NCBI GenBank assembly: GCA_028023455.1
Contig: JAQFVV010006208.1
Location: forward strand, 7,734,963-7,798,962
Origin: Epiperipatus broadwayi
Lineage: Eukaryota > Onychophora > Udeonychophora > Euonychophora > Peripatidae
Length of the DNA: 64,000 nt
Direction: 5' to 3'
Both the position numbers and the translations under genes were made by a program. Positions 44,360-56,349 of the stretch are shown in pieces (the first letter of the stretch is position 1; each line of letters opens with the position of its first letter). Below the pieces are notes generated by a model, which was not told where the DNA came from, searched no databases, and was given only the letters and a program-made list of their open reading frames with translations.

Positions 44360-46980
44360 AAAAAATATTAACAATTAATAAAAAAAATATTATATTTATA
44401 TATATAATCATTAAAAACCAGTCGACACTTATGCCAATATCAATAACAATCAGCAATTTCCAAACTGTTGTCACAAAACTCCTTTGAACAATATATATAT
44501 AAAATAAAATATTTCTTAATAATAAATAATATATGATGATAATGTACATATTGTTATGAAATATTAAGTGATAGTCTGAAAATATACCCACTTATGCCAC
44601 ACTTATATAATGAAAACGTGTTTCATTATAAATAAAATAATTGTTTTTATTAACATCATATTACATCAAGTATATTGAGATAAATAAAAAACAAATAATT
44701 ATTATTTGTTTTTCCCTTTAAATAATCCTAAAGATTATTTTGGTTTAATTGAAGAATTTATTTAATTTCTTTTAAATTAATTTATATGATATAAGATAAA
44801 CAAATTTTTTTCTTTCTTTTCATTTTATTAAAACAAATATGCAAATGAGAAGAAATTTAATTGGCTAAATAAAAAATAGAACTTCCTGGGATTTTTTTTT
44901 TTTTCTGTATTGACAGAAAGTGTATAATAAAAATTTAAAATTTATTTTTATTTTCTTTTACTGTTAAACATATAACGAAAACGTCTCTTTTAAAAAAAGG
45001 AGGGAATGTAAAGATAAAGAAGGAAATTAAATTAAAACTTCTCTTAAATAATTTAAGTTGCAATATTGTCAAGTGCGAGTAGCAAAATGTATAGCTAAAT
45101 CCAACAAATCTGTTCGGGTCCACCAACTGTGAATCTAGCTGCTGGTAATCTTCCACAAGGTCTACAACCGAAATGCATAAGGATTATTGTTCACCATGAC
45201 AACAGGAATAGCAGCTCTAAAAGGTCAGTCTATTTGAAATTTCTTATTGTTTACAGACTATGTTTAGCCTCGAATAAAGTTTTACCTTCAAAACGTTAAC
45301 ACCCATGGTAATGTTGTGGAAATGCAGACTGAAGTATGGTATTTAACTTTGGATAAATTTTGCTTTCATGAACTTTAACTCCTATGGGAGGGTTATATAT
45401 GTGTGGAATGGAATGCAGTATTTAACTCTATGGTTTCCCTCTGAACTTATATTAGAAACACCATTGTGAGTTATCTTCTTGAAATTCCAATAGTGTTCAA
45501 AGAAATAATGACCGACCAGGAAACTATTTTTACTGTTATAGCACTTGTGAGACAATTGTTTGCTTTAACAATCATTCTTTGTCTTCGATATTCGTAAATC
45601 AAAAGTAGTAAAATATTTCAATTTTGGAATAATCCCTAAAACAAAGCCATGCAATTTCATTAACTTTCGAGGATAATTTGATTTAAATATCTATACTAAC
45701 TCTCAAATATCACGGATTCTCAGAGAATCTATGCACAAATAAACTAACTTATGGGTATTCCTTATAAATGGAGATGAAGAAACGTATAATCAACTCTTTA
45801 AGATTCTATGTTGTTTTAAAAAAAAAAGAGAAATATTTATTTGAATTGCATTTCTCATTAAGTTTAAGAAGTGTGCTATTAATTGATTGGCTAATAGCCA
45901 ATGGATTAAAATAACATGTATTTGAACCTAGTATAGTAATTTAATGAACATGCATTTTATGTTTTATTGTATTTTATGTTATCTTGTAAATATGTAAAGT
46001 TCATGGAATATATAATTTATTGTATAAAATAATTACATGTTAACTTGAGTGTAGGGTCTCATGAGTCATACAATGAATCAATAATGTATCATTATCACAT
46101 GGCTTAATCCTGTACATCTTTCTAGGGTTCTGTGCTTATACACATGTCATAATATTAGGTAATATTGGTTTCATACCATTTGGTCTATGGTCGGCCATTA
46201 GCTCAAATGTTTCCTATAATAGAGTTTTATTACATCTTTTGGTCTTGAATTACATTTGTAAAACAGCACGTGCCTTCCAATTTAGTAGATTAATGAGGGT
46301 GATTTGTTTCTGATTTATCTGGGAAGTATGTGTTCATATTATATTCTTTATATCATTCTGTGTTCATGGTTAATCCACAAAATAATTATTACTATTGGTT
46401 TGTATATCCTTTAAGTTTGTTTCAATGCTGGTGGTTAATCCACTAAAAATTTCTGCAATTACGCTAGTTTTTCTGATGATGGTTAGAAAACCCACAGGGT
46501 ACTTACTGCTTGTTATTCCTTTGCGTGGATGAATTCATCCACAGGTATATTATTGACCCTCATTATACAAATGTATGTTTGAGTAGAGTCTCCATACATT
46601 ATAATACTTACATTGTTTCACTCCTCTTAATGTTTGTTGCATGTGTTCTATTATCGGCCACCATAAAAGGGCATTAAGTGAATTATGGTCACAATTTATT
46701 ATAGGTAAATTATATGGTATCCCAACTCAGCTGAGTTGGAGTTTAAATTTTCTTTTGATTTCATATCTCATTATAGTCAAGTTTCATAGGTTTATCAATT
46801 GTAATTGTTGTCATTGTTGTTATAATTTTGGTATAAGTGCAATGGTGCTGGTTGTGATGTATTGGAGTTGCCATTGTCTGAATTTGAATCTTTCTTGTCC
46901 CCATAAGAATAAAAATCAATACATTTGTAATAAAATTTTAGATTGTATTATCTGAAACACATGTGATAATAATTTATTTT
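44360..46980. other. intron, no certain feature
   Basis: A minus-strand stretch near 45080-45170 translates to VEDYQQLDSQLVDPNRFVG but has no good donor. Other isolated donor-like sites occur at 45295, 46492 and 46609 without matching acceptors or phases. Any small exon between 44.35 and 47.6 kb should have a length of 2 modulo 3. Confidence 0.35.
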
Positions 46981-46984
46981 GTTT

Positions 46985-47225
46985 AGATTTCTAACTATAA
47001 GATCTTTCCATTGACTCGTTGTGAATCGAAAGATTTCGCGAGTACTAAGGTGTAATTAGGAATTGTGGACTTAATCAGTGAAGTATTGAATAGCTTCACG
47101 CTCTCAGTTCTAACCGCTTCAGCTTCACCTATTTATATAGAAAGTAGGTTGAAGTAAAGAAGGGTTCCCCATTTTTCTTCCAAAGATTAAGCTTGTGATT
47201 AAGACCTGTAGAGGTCCCTACCTTC
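46985..47225. repeat. diverged copy of the 4.4-5.2 kb tandem unit
   Basis: Shares the order AAGATTTCGC, GGAATTGTGGACTTAA, the GAA...CTTCACGCTC palindrome, TATTTATATAGAAAGTAGGTT and GTAGAGGTCCCT with the unit at 4530-4715. Confidence 0.55.
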
Positions 47226-47599
47226 GTATTTTCAAGCGCACATGCTTAAAGGTTTAATGCCTTAGTAAATATTACTTACCCAATTAATGTACATTGTCCA
47301 TGTAGAACAATTATATGTGATGTTATTTATCGTTTATGTAAAATTATGAATATTGTTAACCAATTACTATTTTCATATTTATTGAGTCATAAATAAATGA
47401 TAATTTGATAACCTAATTGTACCATTGCTATTACTCACATATAGAGTCAGAAATCCAACATAGTAAATAGAACATAAATAGGAGAACACATCTTGTCCCT
47501 GATAATGATGTATACAAGGTTTACTGAAGCATCCAGAGTATTTTAATGTTTATTCTTGGATATTTTGTGAAGTATAAGATACAATAAAATCCCATTTAC

Positions 47600-47684
47600 C
47601 TTCTGCATCACTGCTGCTTTGCTTTGTCAATTCTGGAGTATATCCAGAATCTGTTACCTCTATTGATATTCGCGACATTAATAC
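47600..47684 (-). CDS. tns: possible tensin cassette exon
   Basis: The minus strand has a TTAATTTAG acceptor and a GTAAAT donor. Twenty-eight codons VLMSRISIEVTDSGYTPELT, then KQSSSDAE, plus one base. It opens in phase 0, which fits the 50.2 kb exon, but leaves one base whereas the next exon at 44354 starts in phase 0. So it is skipped, needs a partner exon, or is a false call. The composition (TDSGYTPE, SSSD) looks like linker coding sequence. The polypyrimidine tract is poor. Confidence 0.5.
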
Positions 47685-47699
47685 CTAAATTAATAATAA

Positions 47700-48240
47700 A
47701 TTTTCTAGCCAGCAGAACTATTGAACCTATTTTCTAAAATTATAACAGATGCCGTATCTATTCCTAAGAGTTTCATTGCTATTGATTTAATTTAATATTT
47801 GGGTTAATGAAGAAATAACTTAAATTCATATTGTTCATCTTACATTGCAAAGCATTTACTCTATACAGCATTTCTGTACTTGAAACCTGATTACATGAGC
47901 TACCATTTATGATGTTATGGAGTAGATTATACCATCTTGTCTATGGTCTACCATTGGGTCTTAAACAAATAAAAAGTGTAAATTAAGGTCATCGTGTGGT
48001 TTTAAGAAACAGTTACCGAAAGAATAATTATAAATCATAAATTAAGATTTGAGAAGGTCATTTGAAATCCAGTAATTAAGGAGAATTATAGTTAATCAAA
48101 TGAATAATAGAGTTTAGTTAGGTAACTTGATGTACTTTCAAATAATGCTGCGATCAGCCTGCGCAAATGTATCCTGTCCGCGACCGGATTGTATGGTAAT
48201 AGCTGTGTATTGTATTATTAATTTAGACTGCTACAATCTG
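47700..48240. other. intron, nothing recognised
   Basis: No feature recognised. Confidence 0.4.
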
Positions 48241-48254
48241 GGGTAAGGGCCTTT

Positions 48255-48345
48255 CGGTTACAATATATATATATGTGAGAGATAGTGACCTGAGTGCTAG
48301 CTCAGCATGAAATGCATCTTGGGAGTCATTTGCCTTTTATTGTAT
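48255..48345 (+). mobile_element. family H fragment
   Basis: TATATATATGTGAGAGATAG, CTGAGTGCTAGCTCAGCATG, AAATGCATCTTGGGAGTCAT. Only the ribozyme-like region survives, with CCAACTGA deleted. Confidence 0.6.
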
Positions 48346-48499
48346 CTTTATGTGAATTTAAAAGAATATGTGGTAATATTGAGGTTATTTAATATATTCA
48401 TAAAGATATTACACATGGGAAAAAGTAATGTGAATAACTCCAAGTGTTTGTATGATTAATTTTAAAAAATCAGATATATTAATCTTTAATCGAGTTTTG

Positions 48500-48800
48500 A
48501 AATTTATATCTGTGCTAGAAATAATCTCTAGTTTAGTAAAGGATTAATAATAGTCATTACAATATTTATCTAAAGTGGATGGTCTCAAAGATGTGGGTTG
48601 AGTTAATTTGACACTTGTAATTCAAAATGTAATTATAGAATATTAAGACTATTTAGTTTATATCTGTGCAAGAGATAATTTTTAGTTTAGTAAATGATTA
48701 ATAATAGTCATTACTATAATTATCTAAAGTGAATGGTGTCAAAGATATGGTTGGAGATAATTTGACACTTGTAATTCAAAATGTAATTATACAATTTTTA
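48500..48800. repeat. tandem duplication, about 148-base unit
   Basis: TTTATATCTGTGC...TAGTTTAGTAAA...TTAATAATAGTCATTAC...TTTGACACTTGTAATTCAAA occurs at about 48500-48645 and again at 48655-48797. Confidence 0.8.
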
Positions 48801-48949
48801 TTTTTGTTAATAAAGATTTTACTTAAAATAAATTCAGCATATCCTATTTTTTATGGGCCCATAAACAGAATGCAATTTAACCTGCATAATAGCAAGCATA
48901 ACATATATTTAATAAAGGAGTCATTAATATATTTTCATCAATTAAGATC

Positions 48950-49059
48950 CTTATTTTTTTTTAAAGTGTCATAGCATCGGCCGGGCATGAACCCGCAACC
49001 CGGGCAACTGCCTGCAAGTGCAAGGCAGTCGCGCTGACCTCTCGACCACCAACGCAAGA
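48950..49059 (-). mobile_element. tRNA-derived SINE copy 8
   Basis: Minus strand TTGCGTTGGTGGTCGAGAGG, GCGACTGCCTTGCACTTGCA, GGGTTGCGGGTTCATGCCCG, CCGATGCTATGACACTTT. Closest to copy 7. Confidence 0.85.
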
Positions 49060-49069
49060 CAATTTGGAG

Positions 49070-49595
49070 GCTAGTCCAGAAGAAATTTCAAATGCTTAAA
49101 AGGCTCTGAAAAGTGATAGGAAAAACCATCTGCAGCTAGATAAGAATTATATTGACCACGTAAGTCTTTAATCAAAGATCAAAAATGTTTACGATTATCA
49201 GAAATACAAATTTTTACAATACACAATCTAGAACAAACTTCTATAATTAACAAAATGATTGCAATAAAATAAGTTTTCTGTTCTCCACATTGCGTATGAT
49301 GAAACAATTTCCTTTCAGTAATTTCTCTAAAAGAAGTTGAAATCCAGGAAGGAAATGATAAGTTAAAGTGGCTTCATTGGAAATAAACGTTAATTGATTC
49401 ATTAAATTATTGCTTTAAAAATCCAAACACACGAACACCAGCTCTGAGAAACAATGGAGATCATTCTAATTAAACTAAGAGACTTAAGCAAAGATCCAAA
49501 TCTTTTTATAATTTCTTTTAACAATTCAAGAAAAACAGATCATAATGATGGATGATGCAAATCAATGGAAAAAGAAAACAAGTAGATAAACATTC
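49070..49595. other. intron, nothing recognised
   Basis: No feature recognised. Confidence 0.4.
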
Positions 49596-49599
49596 ACTT

Positions 49600-49850
49600 G
49601 GGAGAAAGTTGAAGATTTGCTATCTTAATATAAACCAGAGCACTGATTATATATATATACGTGTGGGAGATGATGATCTGGACCAACTGACGAATGCTGG
49701 TTTAGTACAAAATAAATATATTGGAGATCATTTTTCTTTTTAGCATGTATGTGGTCATACGTATTGATTGTATAAGATGGAGTGGATGACTAAAGGGAGG
49801 TTGAGAAATTCTGGGTTCAAACCCCTCTAATTACATGTAGTCCTCTAGAC
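49600..49850 (+). mobile_element. family H element, 5' truncated
   Basis: TTGAAGATTTGCTATCTTAA, CAGAGCACTGATTATATATA, the ribozyme-like segment 49683-49724 (CTGACGA, ATGCTGG...AGTAC, AAAA for GAAA), GTATTGATTGTATAAGATGG to CAAACCCCTCTAATTACATG. Confidence 0.78.
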
Positions 49851-49894
49851 TCTTCCTCCTCTTCTTCCTTAGTTTTGCTTTCTTTATACAGTAT

Positions 49895-50070
49895 ATAACA
49901 TCAAACCTCCACTCTTTTACACTTTTAGCAAAAAGGATAGAAAAATGGTGGAAGTAAAGGAGTGAGGAATAAAATCTGATGAAGACTGCTGGTAACAGTC
50001 GAAACTGTTATCAAATTAATAAATATATTTCGCTAAAAGTGTGAAAAAGAATGGAGGTTTGATGTTAATT
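49895..50070. repeat. inverted repeat with CTGATGA-hairpin-GAAA motif
   Basis: Arms ATCAAACCTCCACTCTTTTA...CACTTTTAGC and the complement at 50030-50062. Between them, at 49977-50012, CTGATGAAGACTGCTGGTAA, CAGTC and GAAACTG. The core is exactly CTGATGA here, but one extra A precedes the GACTG/CAGTC stem. Confidence 0.65.
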
Positions 50071-50242
50071 ACATGTAGCTTAGGTATTGGAAAATTTAAG
50101 ATTAGTGTCTTATGTGTGATTATTAGAATTTACGCTTTAATTGAATATGAAACAGAATGTATTATTAATGATGTTCGTAACCTTACTTACATTAATTTAA
50201 AATAAGTATTAGTTTTAGTTTAAAATGATGCTAAATATGTAC

Positions 50243-50367
50243 CTGTATGATAGCAACTGACTGAAACTCTGGAGATATACTTCTTGCTCTTAACTGGTCT
50301 TCAAGCGGACTTGTTGTACCACTAACAACCTGTAATGTTTGTTCAAGTTCTTCTAATCTAAAAGAAC
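50243..50367 (-). CDS. tns: tensin exon 2
   Basis: The minus strand has a TTTTTTTCAG acceptor and a GTACAT donor. Two leading bases (GT) are followed by 41 codons: SFRLEELEQTLQVVSGTTSP, then LEDQLRARSISPEFQSVAII, then Q. Only this frame is open. It ends in phase 0. The leading GT joins the A left by the candidate first exon at 59836 to form Ser. SFRLEELEQTL may form a short helix. Downstream it can join 47684 or 44354 in frame. Confidence 0.72.
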
Positions 50368-50374
50368 CTGAAAA

Positions 50375-51320
50375 AAAATTTTTTGTTAGTTAATAATATA
50401 TTTTTCAAGTATTTTTTTAAAGAAAATTTGAATAAAGATTATGAAGAATTAGTTTTTTTTTAAAAAAAATAAAAGATTCAATCAAAATATACAAACATTT
50501 TTAGATCTCAAGATAAAATGAAAAACATGAAATATGGAGCTTTTACATCAATTTCTATAAATGCCAGAATATATTCTTTAATTAACTATATATATATAAA
50601 AATACACAATCTTTTCACTGAAATGATTAATATTTACTTTTTTCATCCAGTGTCTTGACAATCTCCCATGATCTTTATCAAAGGACTAAGTTTAGGATTC
50701 AACCATAGAACAATTGCCAATAGAATCGAGCTCTTCTATTAAAACCTAACCCAGAATAACAACAAAGAAGATAAACAACACCTAATAAGTTAACCTTACA
50801 TCGAAAAACTTTGTCAAAAAATTACATAATGAATTTAAATTAGGATTTAGAACCCTGCCAAACACTAACAGAATAATTAATAACACTAAGAAAAAAATAA
50901 ACCTAGAATGTAGTGCAATATATTACAGTGAAACTCGAGTCACAGGCAGTAACAGATTGTCTCAGCATAAGTATGCATATAACAGATTGCTAAACAAAAA
51001 CAAAGGCAATTCTATACTTGTTGATCATCAAAAGGCAGTTAATCATGTATTTGAACCCTCCAGGGCTGAGATAATGTTTATTAAAATGATGCCAAAAGAA
51101 AAATCAAGGAGGCTTGCTTCATTGCTAATGACATAAATAAAAAAGATACGTGTTTCGCAATTTCAAAAAAAATGGATGGTCTGAGTTGTTTTGCATAAAT
51201 TTGCATACAATGAGTTTAATACATATTAAGGCTGTGAATATGGAGTAAACAGGCTCTGAAAGTGCTTAGCCAATATTAAAATTTAGAATTTAGTAATTCC
51301 GCCTTTATACATTGAAGCAT
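50375..51320. other. intron, nothing recognised
   Basis: (AT)n near 50590. No family repeat or exon signal recognised. Confidence 0.4.
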
Positions 51321-51324
51321 ATTG

Positions 51325-51530
51325 TATTAATTAACAATAAAAATAATAAATATAATGGTAATTAACTATTATGTTTAGTCTTTCAATCCACAGAAGTACT
51401 TTTGGTTAACTCTTTAACCCTCCTCAATTGCCGTTAAATTCAAGAAATTAAATGAAAGTACTTCTGTGGATTGAAAGACAATATATAATAATAGTTAATT
51501 ATCATTATATTTATTATTTTTATTGTTATT
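51325..51530. repeat. hairpin, arms about 75 bases
   Basis: AACAATAAAAATAATAAATA...GTCTTTCAATCCACAGAAGT...ACTT and the complement from 51448 onwards around a 45-base loop. Confidence 0.8.
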
Positions 51531-51569
51531 CCAATGGTTTTTAATTAATGGACATTTCAGTTGTATTAT

Positions 51570-52050
51570 ATATATATAGTTAAATTTTGAAACTCTGCCC
51601 TTTTTACATATAAAAATAAAAAATGCTATAGATATAAAATTTAAAAAGATTCATTGTACCAAGTATACTTTCAATGATTTCACGTCATTTTGCCGAGAAC
51701 ACTAATTTTTTGCCGATTTGAATGCTATTTGATTTTTGGTTTATTATATATTCATTTTGTATAATGAATCATGCCCCTTTTATTTTACATTTGTGATTCT
51801 TTATTTCTTCACACATAATTTTAACAACATTTGGATCACAATTGTGAACATAAAATAAAAGAGGCATGGTTCATTACACAAAATGAATACATAATGAAAC
51901 AAAAATCAAATAGCATGCAAATCAGCAAAAAGTTAATGTTCTCAGCAAATTAACCCTGAATATGACAAGAAAGCATTGAAAGTATACTTGGTACAATACA
52001 TCTTATTAAATGTTATATTGAAACTCTGTTTTAGTATTTTTTACACTAAT
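51570..52050. repeat. large palindrome, arms about 200 bases
   Basis: TTGAAACTCTG...TTGTACCAAGTATACTTTCA...TGCTATTTGATTTTTG...TTCATTTTGT faces ACAAAATGAATACATAATGA...TTGAAAGTATACTTGGTACA...TATTGAAACTCTG. The tip is near CACAATTGTGA. Confidence 0.8.
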
Positions 52051-52244
52051 ATATATATAGCAAAGACAAAACTTTAGAACATTTTCACCGATAAATATTT
52101 TTATAGTCATTTGATAAAAATCATATGACATGAACCAACTGAGAAGAAACATGTGAATATTAATGACTCATAATAAGTAAACAAATTTTTTTAAAAACGG
52201 TGAAGAAGATACCCTAGTGTCTCTCTGAGGTGTTCCAAAGCACA

Positions 52245-52410
52245 AAACCATGGGCAGAGGTTTGGGGGGGGGTTCCTGACAAAGATATTTTAAATGCTTT
52301 CTCTGGCTAAGCATTTATCACAAAGCTTGTTGAGCAATTGGCAATGCTCATTGTTTATATCTTACAAGCTTAAGAGAATAGGGTCATGTGATCTATGACT
52401 TATTTTGACC
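52245..52410. repeat. fold-back family B, right half
   Basis: GGTTCCTGACAAAGATATTT, GCTAAGCATTTATCACAAAG, CTTACAAGCTTAAGAGAATA, GGGTCATGTGATCTATGACT match 17.39-17.51 kb. Confidence 0.75.
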
Positions 52411-52419
52411 ATAATTAAT

Positions 52420-53200
52420 TTAATATTAATTTTTATCTTCATTTGTATTTGTAATTCAAATTTGCATATTTGTTCATCTTGGTGAACTTCACCAAAAATG
52501 CACCCAGCTTTAGGTTATAAAAAAGAAAAAAAACTCTGTTATGCTGATGAACAAACATATGAAAAGTTGAATTATAAATTACTTTATTAGAAATGTTGGT
52601 GTAAAACAATTTTAAAATGTATAAGACTGCGTTATAGAATAACTTAACTTATAAACATACTCAGAATCTTATTAAAATACGAGTGCAATTCTGAGAACTG
52701 CAAAATCTGATAGCCTTATTATTTTTGTAATATGTTCATTTTCTTGGTTGTGCACTATTATTAGAATAAGAAATGGTAAAAATCACCTTTGATTATTTCT
52801 AAAAAGTTTTATTTAATTTAAAAACTAACATAAACATCATATAAAATATAATATGCTTTTGTCTTTTGAAACAATTTAGCCAATGGATGCAAAGAAAAAT
52901 TCCTGGATTGATTACCAGATGAGAAAAAAATCTCAATTTAATCAACTGAAGGGACTATTACGTTAAATCTGTCACTTGATGCTTAAATGTTACATAACTT
53001 CCCAAGCAATAAACCACATAATTTATAATCAATGTAATCACTCCTTTCATTTATCATTTATTAACACAAAAAATTTTAATTCACTAAATTTATTTCTATA
53101 TTCATATTCAATATTGGTTATAACCAAATTACATGATACCTTAGTCTAAGTTCAGCCCATCCCTCTACTATTAATGTACATGGATATGTAATGGTCTGAT
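52420..53200. other. AT-rich intron, nothing recognised
   Basis: No feature recognised. Confidence 0.4.
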
Positions 53201-53207
53201 AATATGA

Positions 53208-53528
53208 GTCTGAAATTGTTGATTGTTATTGATATTGGGATTGTCTAAGTATTAAAAGGAGGTTGCCTTGACAACAGTCTGAAATTGTTGGTTGTTATTG
53301 ATATTGGAATTGTTTAAGTGTTAAAAGGAGGTTGCCTTGACAACAGTCTGAAATTATTGATTGTTATTGATATTGGGATTGTCTAAGTGTTAAAAACAGG
53401 TTGCCTTGACAACAGTCTGAAATTGTTGATTGTTATTGATATTGGGATTGTCTAAGTGTTAAAAGGAGGTTGCCTTGACAACAGTCTGAAATTATTGATT
53501 GTTATAGATATTGGGATTGTCTAAGTGT
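53208..53528 (+). repeat. 69-base tandem repeat, 4.6 units
   Basis: The unit GTCTGAAATTGTTGATTGTT...GGAGGTTGCCTTGACAACA starts at 53208, 53277, 53346, 53415 and 53484 (last one partial). The units differ by only a few bases, so the expansion is recent. Confidence 0.92.
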
Positions 53529-53539
53529 TGAATGGTTTT

Positions 53540-54330
53540 GAATGATTACTTACAAATCCATTTAGCCTTGAGCATTATTACATATATACCAAAACCATTC
53601 AATTTAATTTAAAAATTACTGAATACACATTAATACATCAATAAAAATAATTATTAAATATTAGTTATGAAAAAAAAAGATTATGGCAATAAATTGAAGA
53701 AAAGAAAATACAAATGTAGTATTCAAATATATACAAATAAGTACACTTGTAAATGTGTTGTATTTTTATATTGGACTATTTCCATCATCTAATATGTGTG
53801 TTGAATGTAAATGTGTTCTCTCTCCAAAAAAAAACTTTCATTTTATTATATAAAAGAAACACTTCATAACTTTTAATCTTAGCAAAATTGTTATCTTCAT
53901 TATCCTTGTATTTTGGTGCTACTTTAAACATTTTTTAAAATTTAATAATTCACAGCTGTGACATGGCAACTGAAAAAGCATATGTTCTCATTATAATAGT
54001 CACAATGTGACCAAAGGGTGCAAATTAAAAAAATGACTGGCTGAGATAATTCATAAAGGCAGAGTGTACACAAAAGATTTTAAATTCAAATATCTACATT
54101 TCTATTGTGTTTTCAAATCAATGGTTACTGAAATCATAGGGAAGAATCTACAAATAATCGGTGGATAATTTTACATATACATTTAATTATTTTTTATTCA
54201 AATTATGCAGAATTTTGAAGAATGTATTGATTATGCAATTAAGGATCTGCCTGCATTTTATCCAGTAAATTAAAATGTTTTTTTACATAAAAAATACCTC
54301 ACATGATTTCGATCATTATCATCTACATTA
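53540..54330. other. AT-rich intron
   Basis: TATTGGACTATTTCCATCAT at 53770 repeats the outer end of the palindromic element at 42.06 kb. Nothing else is recognised. Confidence 0.4.
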
Positions 54331-54334
54331 ATAA

Positions 54335-54700
54335 AATTCCTTGTTTTCTCTGTTGTCTGATTGGTCAATGTATGTTTGTCCATAAGGCTGTCATGTGTCA
54401 AATTCACATCTGATTAAAAAGCAATTATATATGTAAAGAAAATGTGATAACAGTACATAAATTGATGTTTGAAATTTCATATTTAGTGAGGGGGGTGGGG
54501 AGAAATAGATGCTATAGTATCGTATTTACATTTAGTTTTGGTTAGCGTATAATTGAAGTTGAAATGACAGTCTTTTACTTTTAGGCTGGTGTACAATGCC
54601 CACATTTATTTATATAATATTAAAATCTTTTCTTTAATTTAGATTAAATCTTAAATTTTTTTTATCAAAGCAACCAATTAAAAAAACCCCATTATATATG
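54335..54700. repeat. dispersed repeat X, copy 2 (uninterrupted)
   Basis: CCTTGTTTTCTCTGTTGTCT, ATTTAGTGAGGGGGGTGGGG, TTTTGGTTAGCGTATAATTG, CATTTATTTATATAATATTA, ATTAAATCTTAAA...AAAGCAACCAATTA without an insert, unlike the copies at 39 and 55.5 kb. Confidence 0.65.
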
Positions 54701-54704
54701 CAAA

Positions 54705-55475
54705 GGAAGTAATTCCACTATTAACTCTTTAAAAAAAGATGCAAGTCAACTCGAACAAGGCTTAACTCACTCTAAAACCAGCTATTTTTACATTATTGTA
54801 ATGAATTTACACTCATTTTAAAGCTTAAAAAATACCGTAAGATGCTGCCCTCTCTAGAATTATTTTACAAATAAAAAATCAATAATATTTAAATTTGAAG
54901 CTACAACAATGGAAGACAGGCTTTCCTAGATGCTGATTGGTTGGTTCTCATTTTGAAGAATACGGAGCACCTGTCAATAATTTTTCACCGCTCCAACTTC
55001 TTTGTTTTGATTTTGAAAACGAAAATGAATGTTTGAGGTTTTTTTTAGTATTTTTTTTTTACATATTGTAAATTATTTTGATAAAATATGCTGAAAATAA
55101 AATTATTTTAGAAAAATAGTTAAGATTTTAGTAAAAATTATTTACTTTTACACGAACGTAAATTGAGAAAGAAAATCAATGACATACGCAACATTTTCTA
55201 ATAGGTTATGAATGTTCTTTTTAACTTCTCCAAAACTTGTCATTCACTTTCATAATCTGACAAATTATTAATCTGCTTTTTACAAATGAAACTAAAATGA
55301 ATATAATATTAAATGATGAATATATTTTTACTGCTGATTCTGTAATTGACCAATCAAAAGTTTAGAGTCTTAACTCACTTGACCAAGCAGATTTTGTATG
55401 ACAAAAAGGTTAATAAAAAATGTTCAGAAAAAAATCAGTACATGTGCTTATAACTACAATACAGAACTGAATAAG
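54705..55475. other. intron, nothing recognised
   Basis: No feature recognised. Confidence 0.4.
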
Positions 55476-55689
55476 TATAGTATTTAAAGCATAAAGAAAA
55501 TATGATTAAATTCATGTTAGAAATGTGGTATTTAGTGAGAGGGAAAATAGATCTTGTAGTACTGTATTACATTTCGTTTTGGTTAGTATATAATTGAAGT
55601 TGAAACAATGGCATTTCAGGCTAGTATACAATTCTCATATTTATTTATATATTATTAATTTCAATATATGAATTTTTTCTACAGTACAG

Positions 55690-56222
55690 GCTTTTTCATA
55701 CCTGCACTCTAATATGTAATATATAGGTGGTTTGAACTCAGACTTTCACATGATCCTCAACTATCCACACTATCTCATGCTGCTGACACACTTGATCTCA
55801 GACATGTCAAAAAGATAAATAATCACCAATATATGTATTTCGTGCTAACCCAGCACCTGTTATTTGGTCTGGATTATCATCTCCACACATATAGTTGTGG
55901 GGGCCTATCCATTAAAGTATGAAGATTGGCTATCTTAATATAAGCTCCACACATATATACAATCAATGCTCAGCTTATATTAAGATAGCCAATCTTTGTA
56001 CTTTAATGGACAGGCTTCAATCCACTCCACCCCACAACTCTTCTACATGTGTGGAGATGATAATCTGGACCAACTGACGAGTGCTGGTTTAGCACAAAAT
56101 ATGCATATTGGTGATTATTAATCTTTTCGACATGTGTGTGATCAAGTGTGTCAGCAGTATGAGATAGCATGGATAGTTGAGGATCATGTGAAAGTCTGAG
56201 TTCAAACCCCCTATATATTACA
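55690..56222. mobile_element. family H inverted pair
   Basis: A minus copy (55700-55905; its core reads AATAACAGGTGCTGG, broken) is joined through short inverted pieces of the GATAGCCAATCTT block to a plus copy (55950-56222) with a ribozyme-like segment at 56070-56111. Confidence 0.8.
56070..56111 (+). ncRNA. hammerhead-like segment, family H
   Basis: CCAA, CTGACGA (56074-56080), perfect stem-loop GTGCT-GGTTT-AGCAC, AAAA instead of GAAA, ATATGCAT, A, TTGG. Only the G of GAAA is lost. Confidence 0.55.
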
Positions 56223-56349
56223 TATTATTAATACAAAATTAAATCTTAAAAAAAACTTGTTAAAGCAACCAACTAACAAAAACCATGACCTATTTAGGTC
56301 GGGTACACCTGGTAATTAAATAAAATAGCAATGTTGCAATTTCTTAATG

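Larger units (their letters stand above)
55480..56345. repeat. repeat X, copy 3, interrupted by family H
   Basis: The left part, 55490-55685, and right part, 56220-56345 (ATTAAATCTTAAAAAAAACT, TTGTTAAAGCAACCAACTAA), are separated by the family H inverted pair. Confidence 0.6.

Noticed and set aside
44935-45170. Minus-strand peptide EDYQQLDSQLVDPNRF as a tensin exon
   Set aside because: It looks coding-like and the entry phase would suit, but no acceptable donor lies within the open part.
46492-46620. Strong GTAAGTA-type donors on the minus strand at about 46492 and 46609
   Set aside because: Upstream segments have stops or give phases that fit neither the 47.6 kb nor the 44.2 kb exon.
46641-46955. 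104-codon plus-strand frame as a gene
   Set aside because: Cys/Asn-rich translation without motifs, no start context and no splice sites. It is an intronic chance frame.
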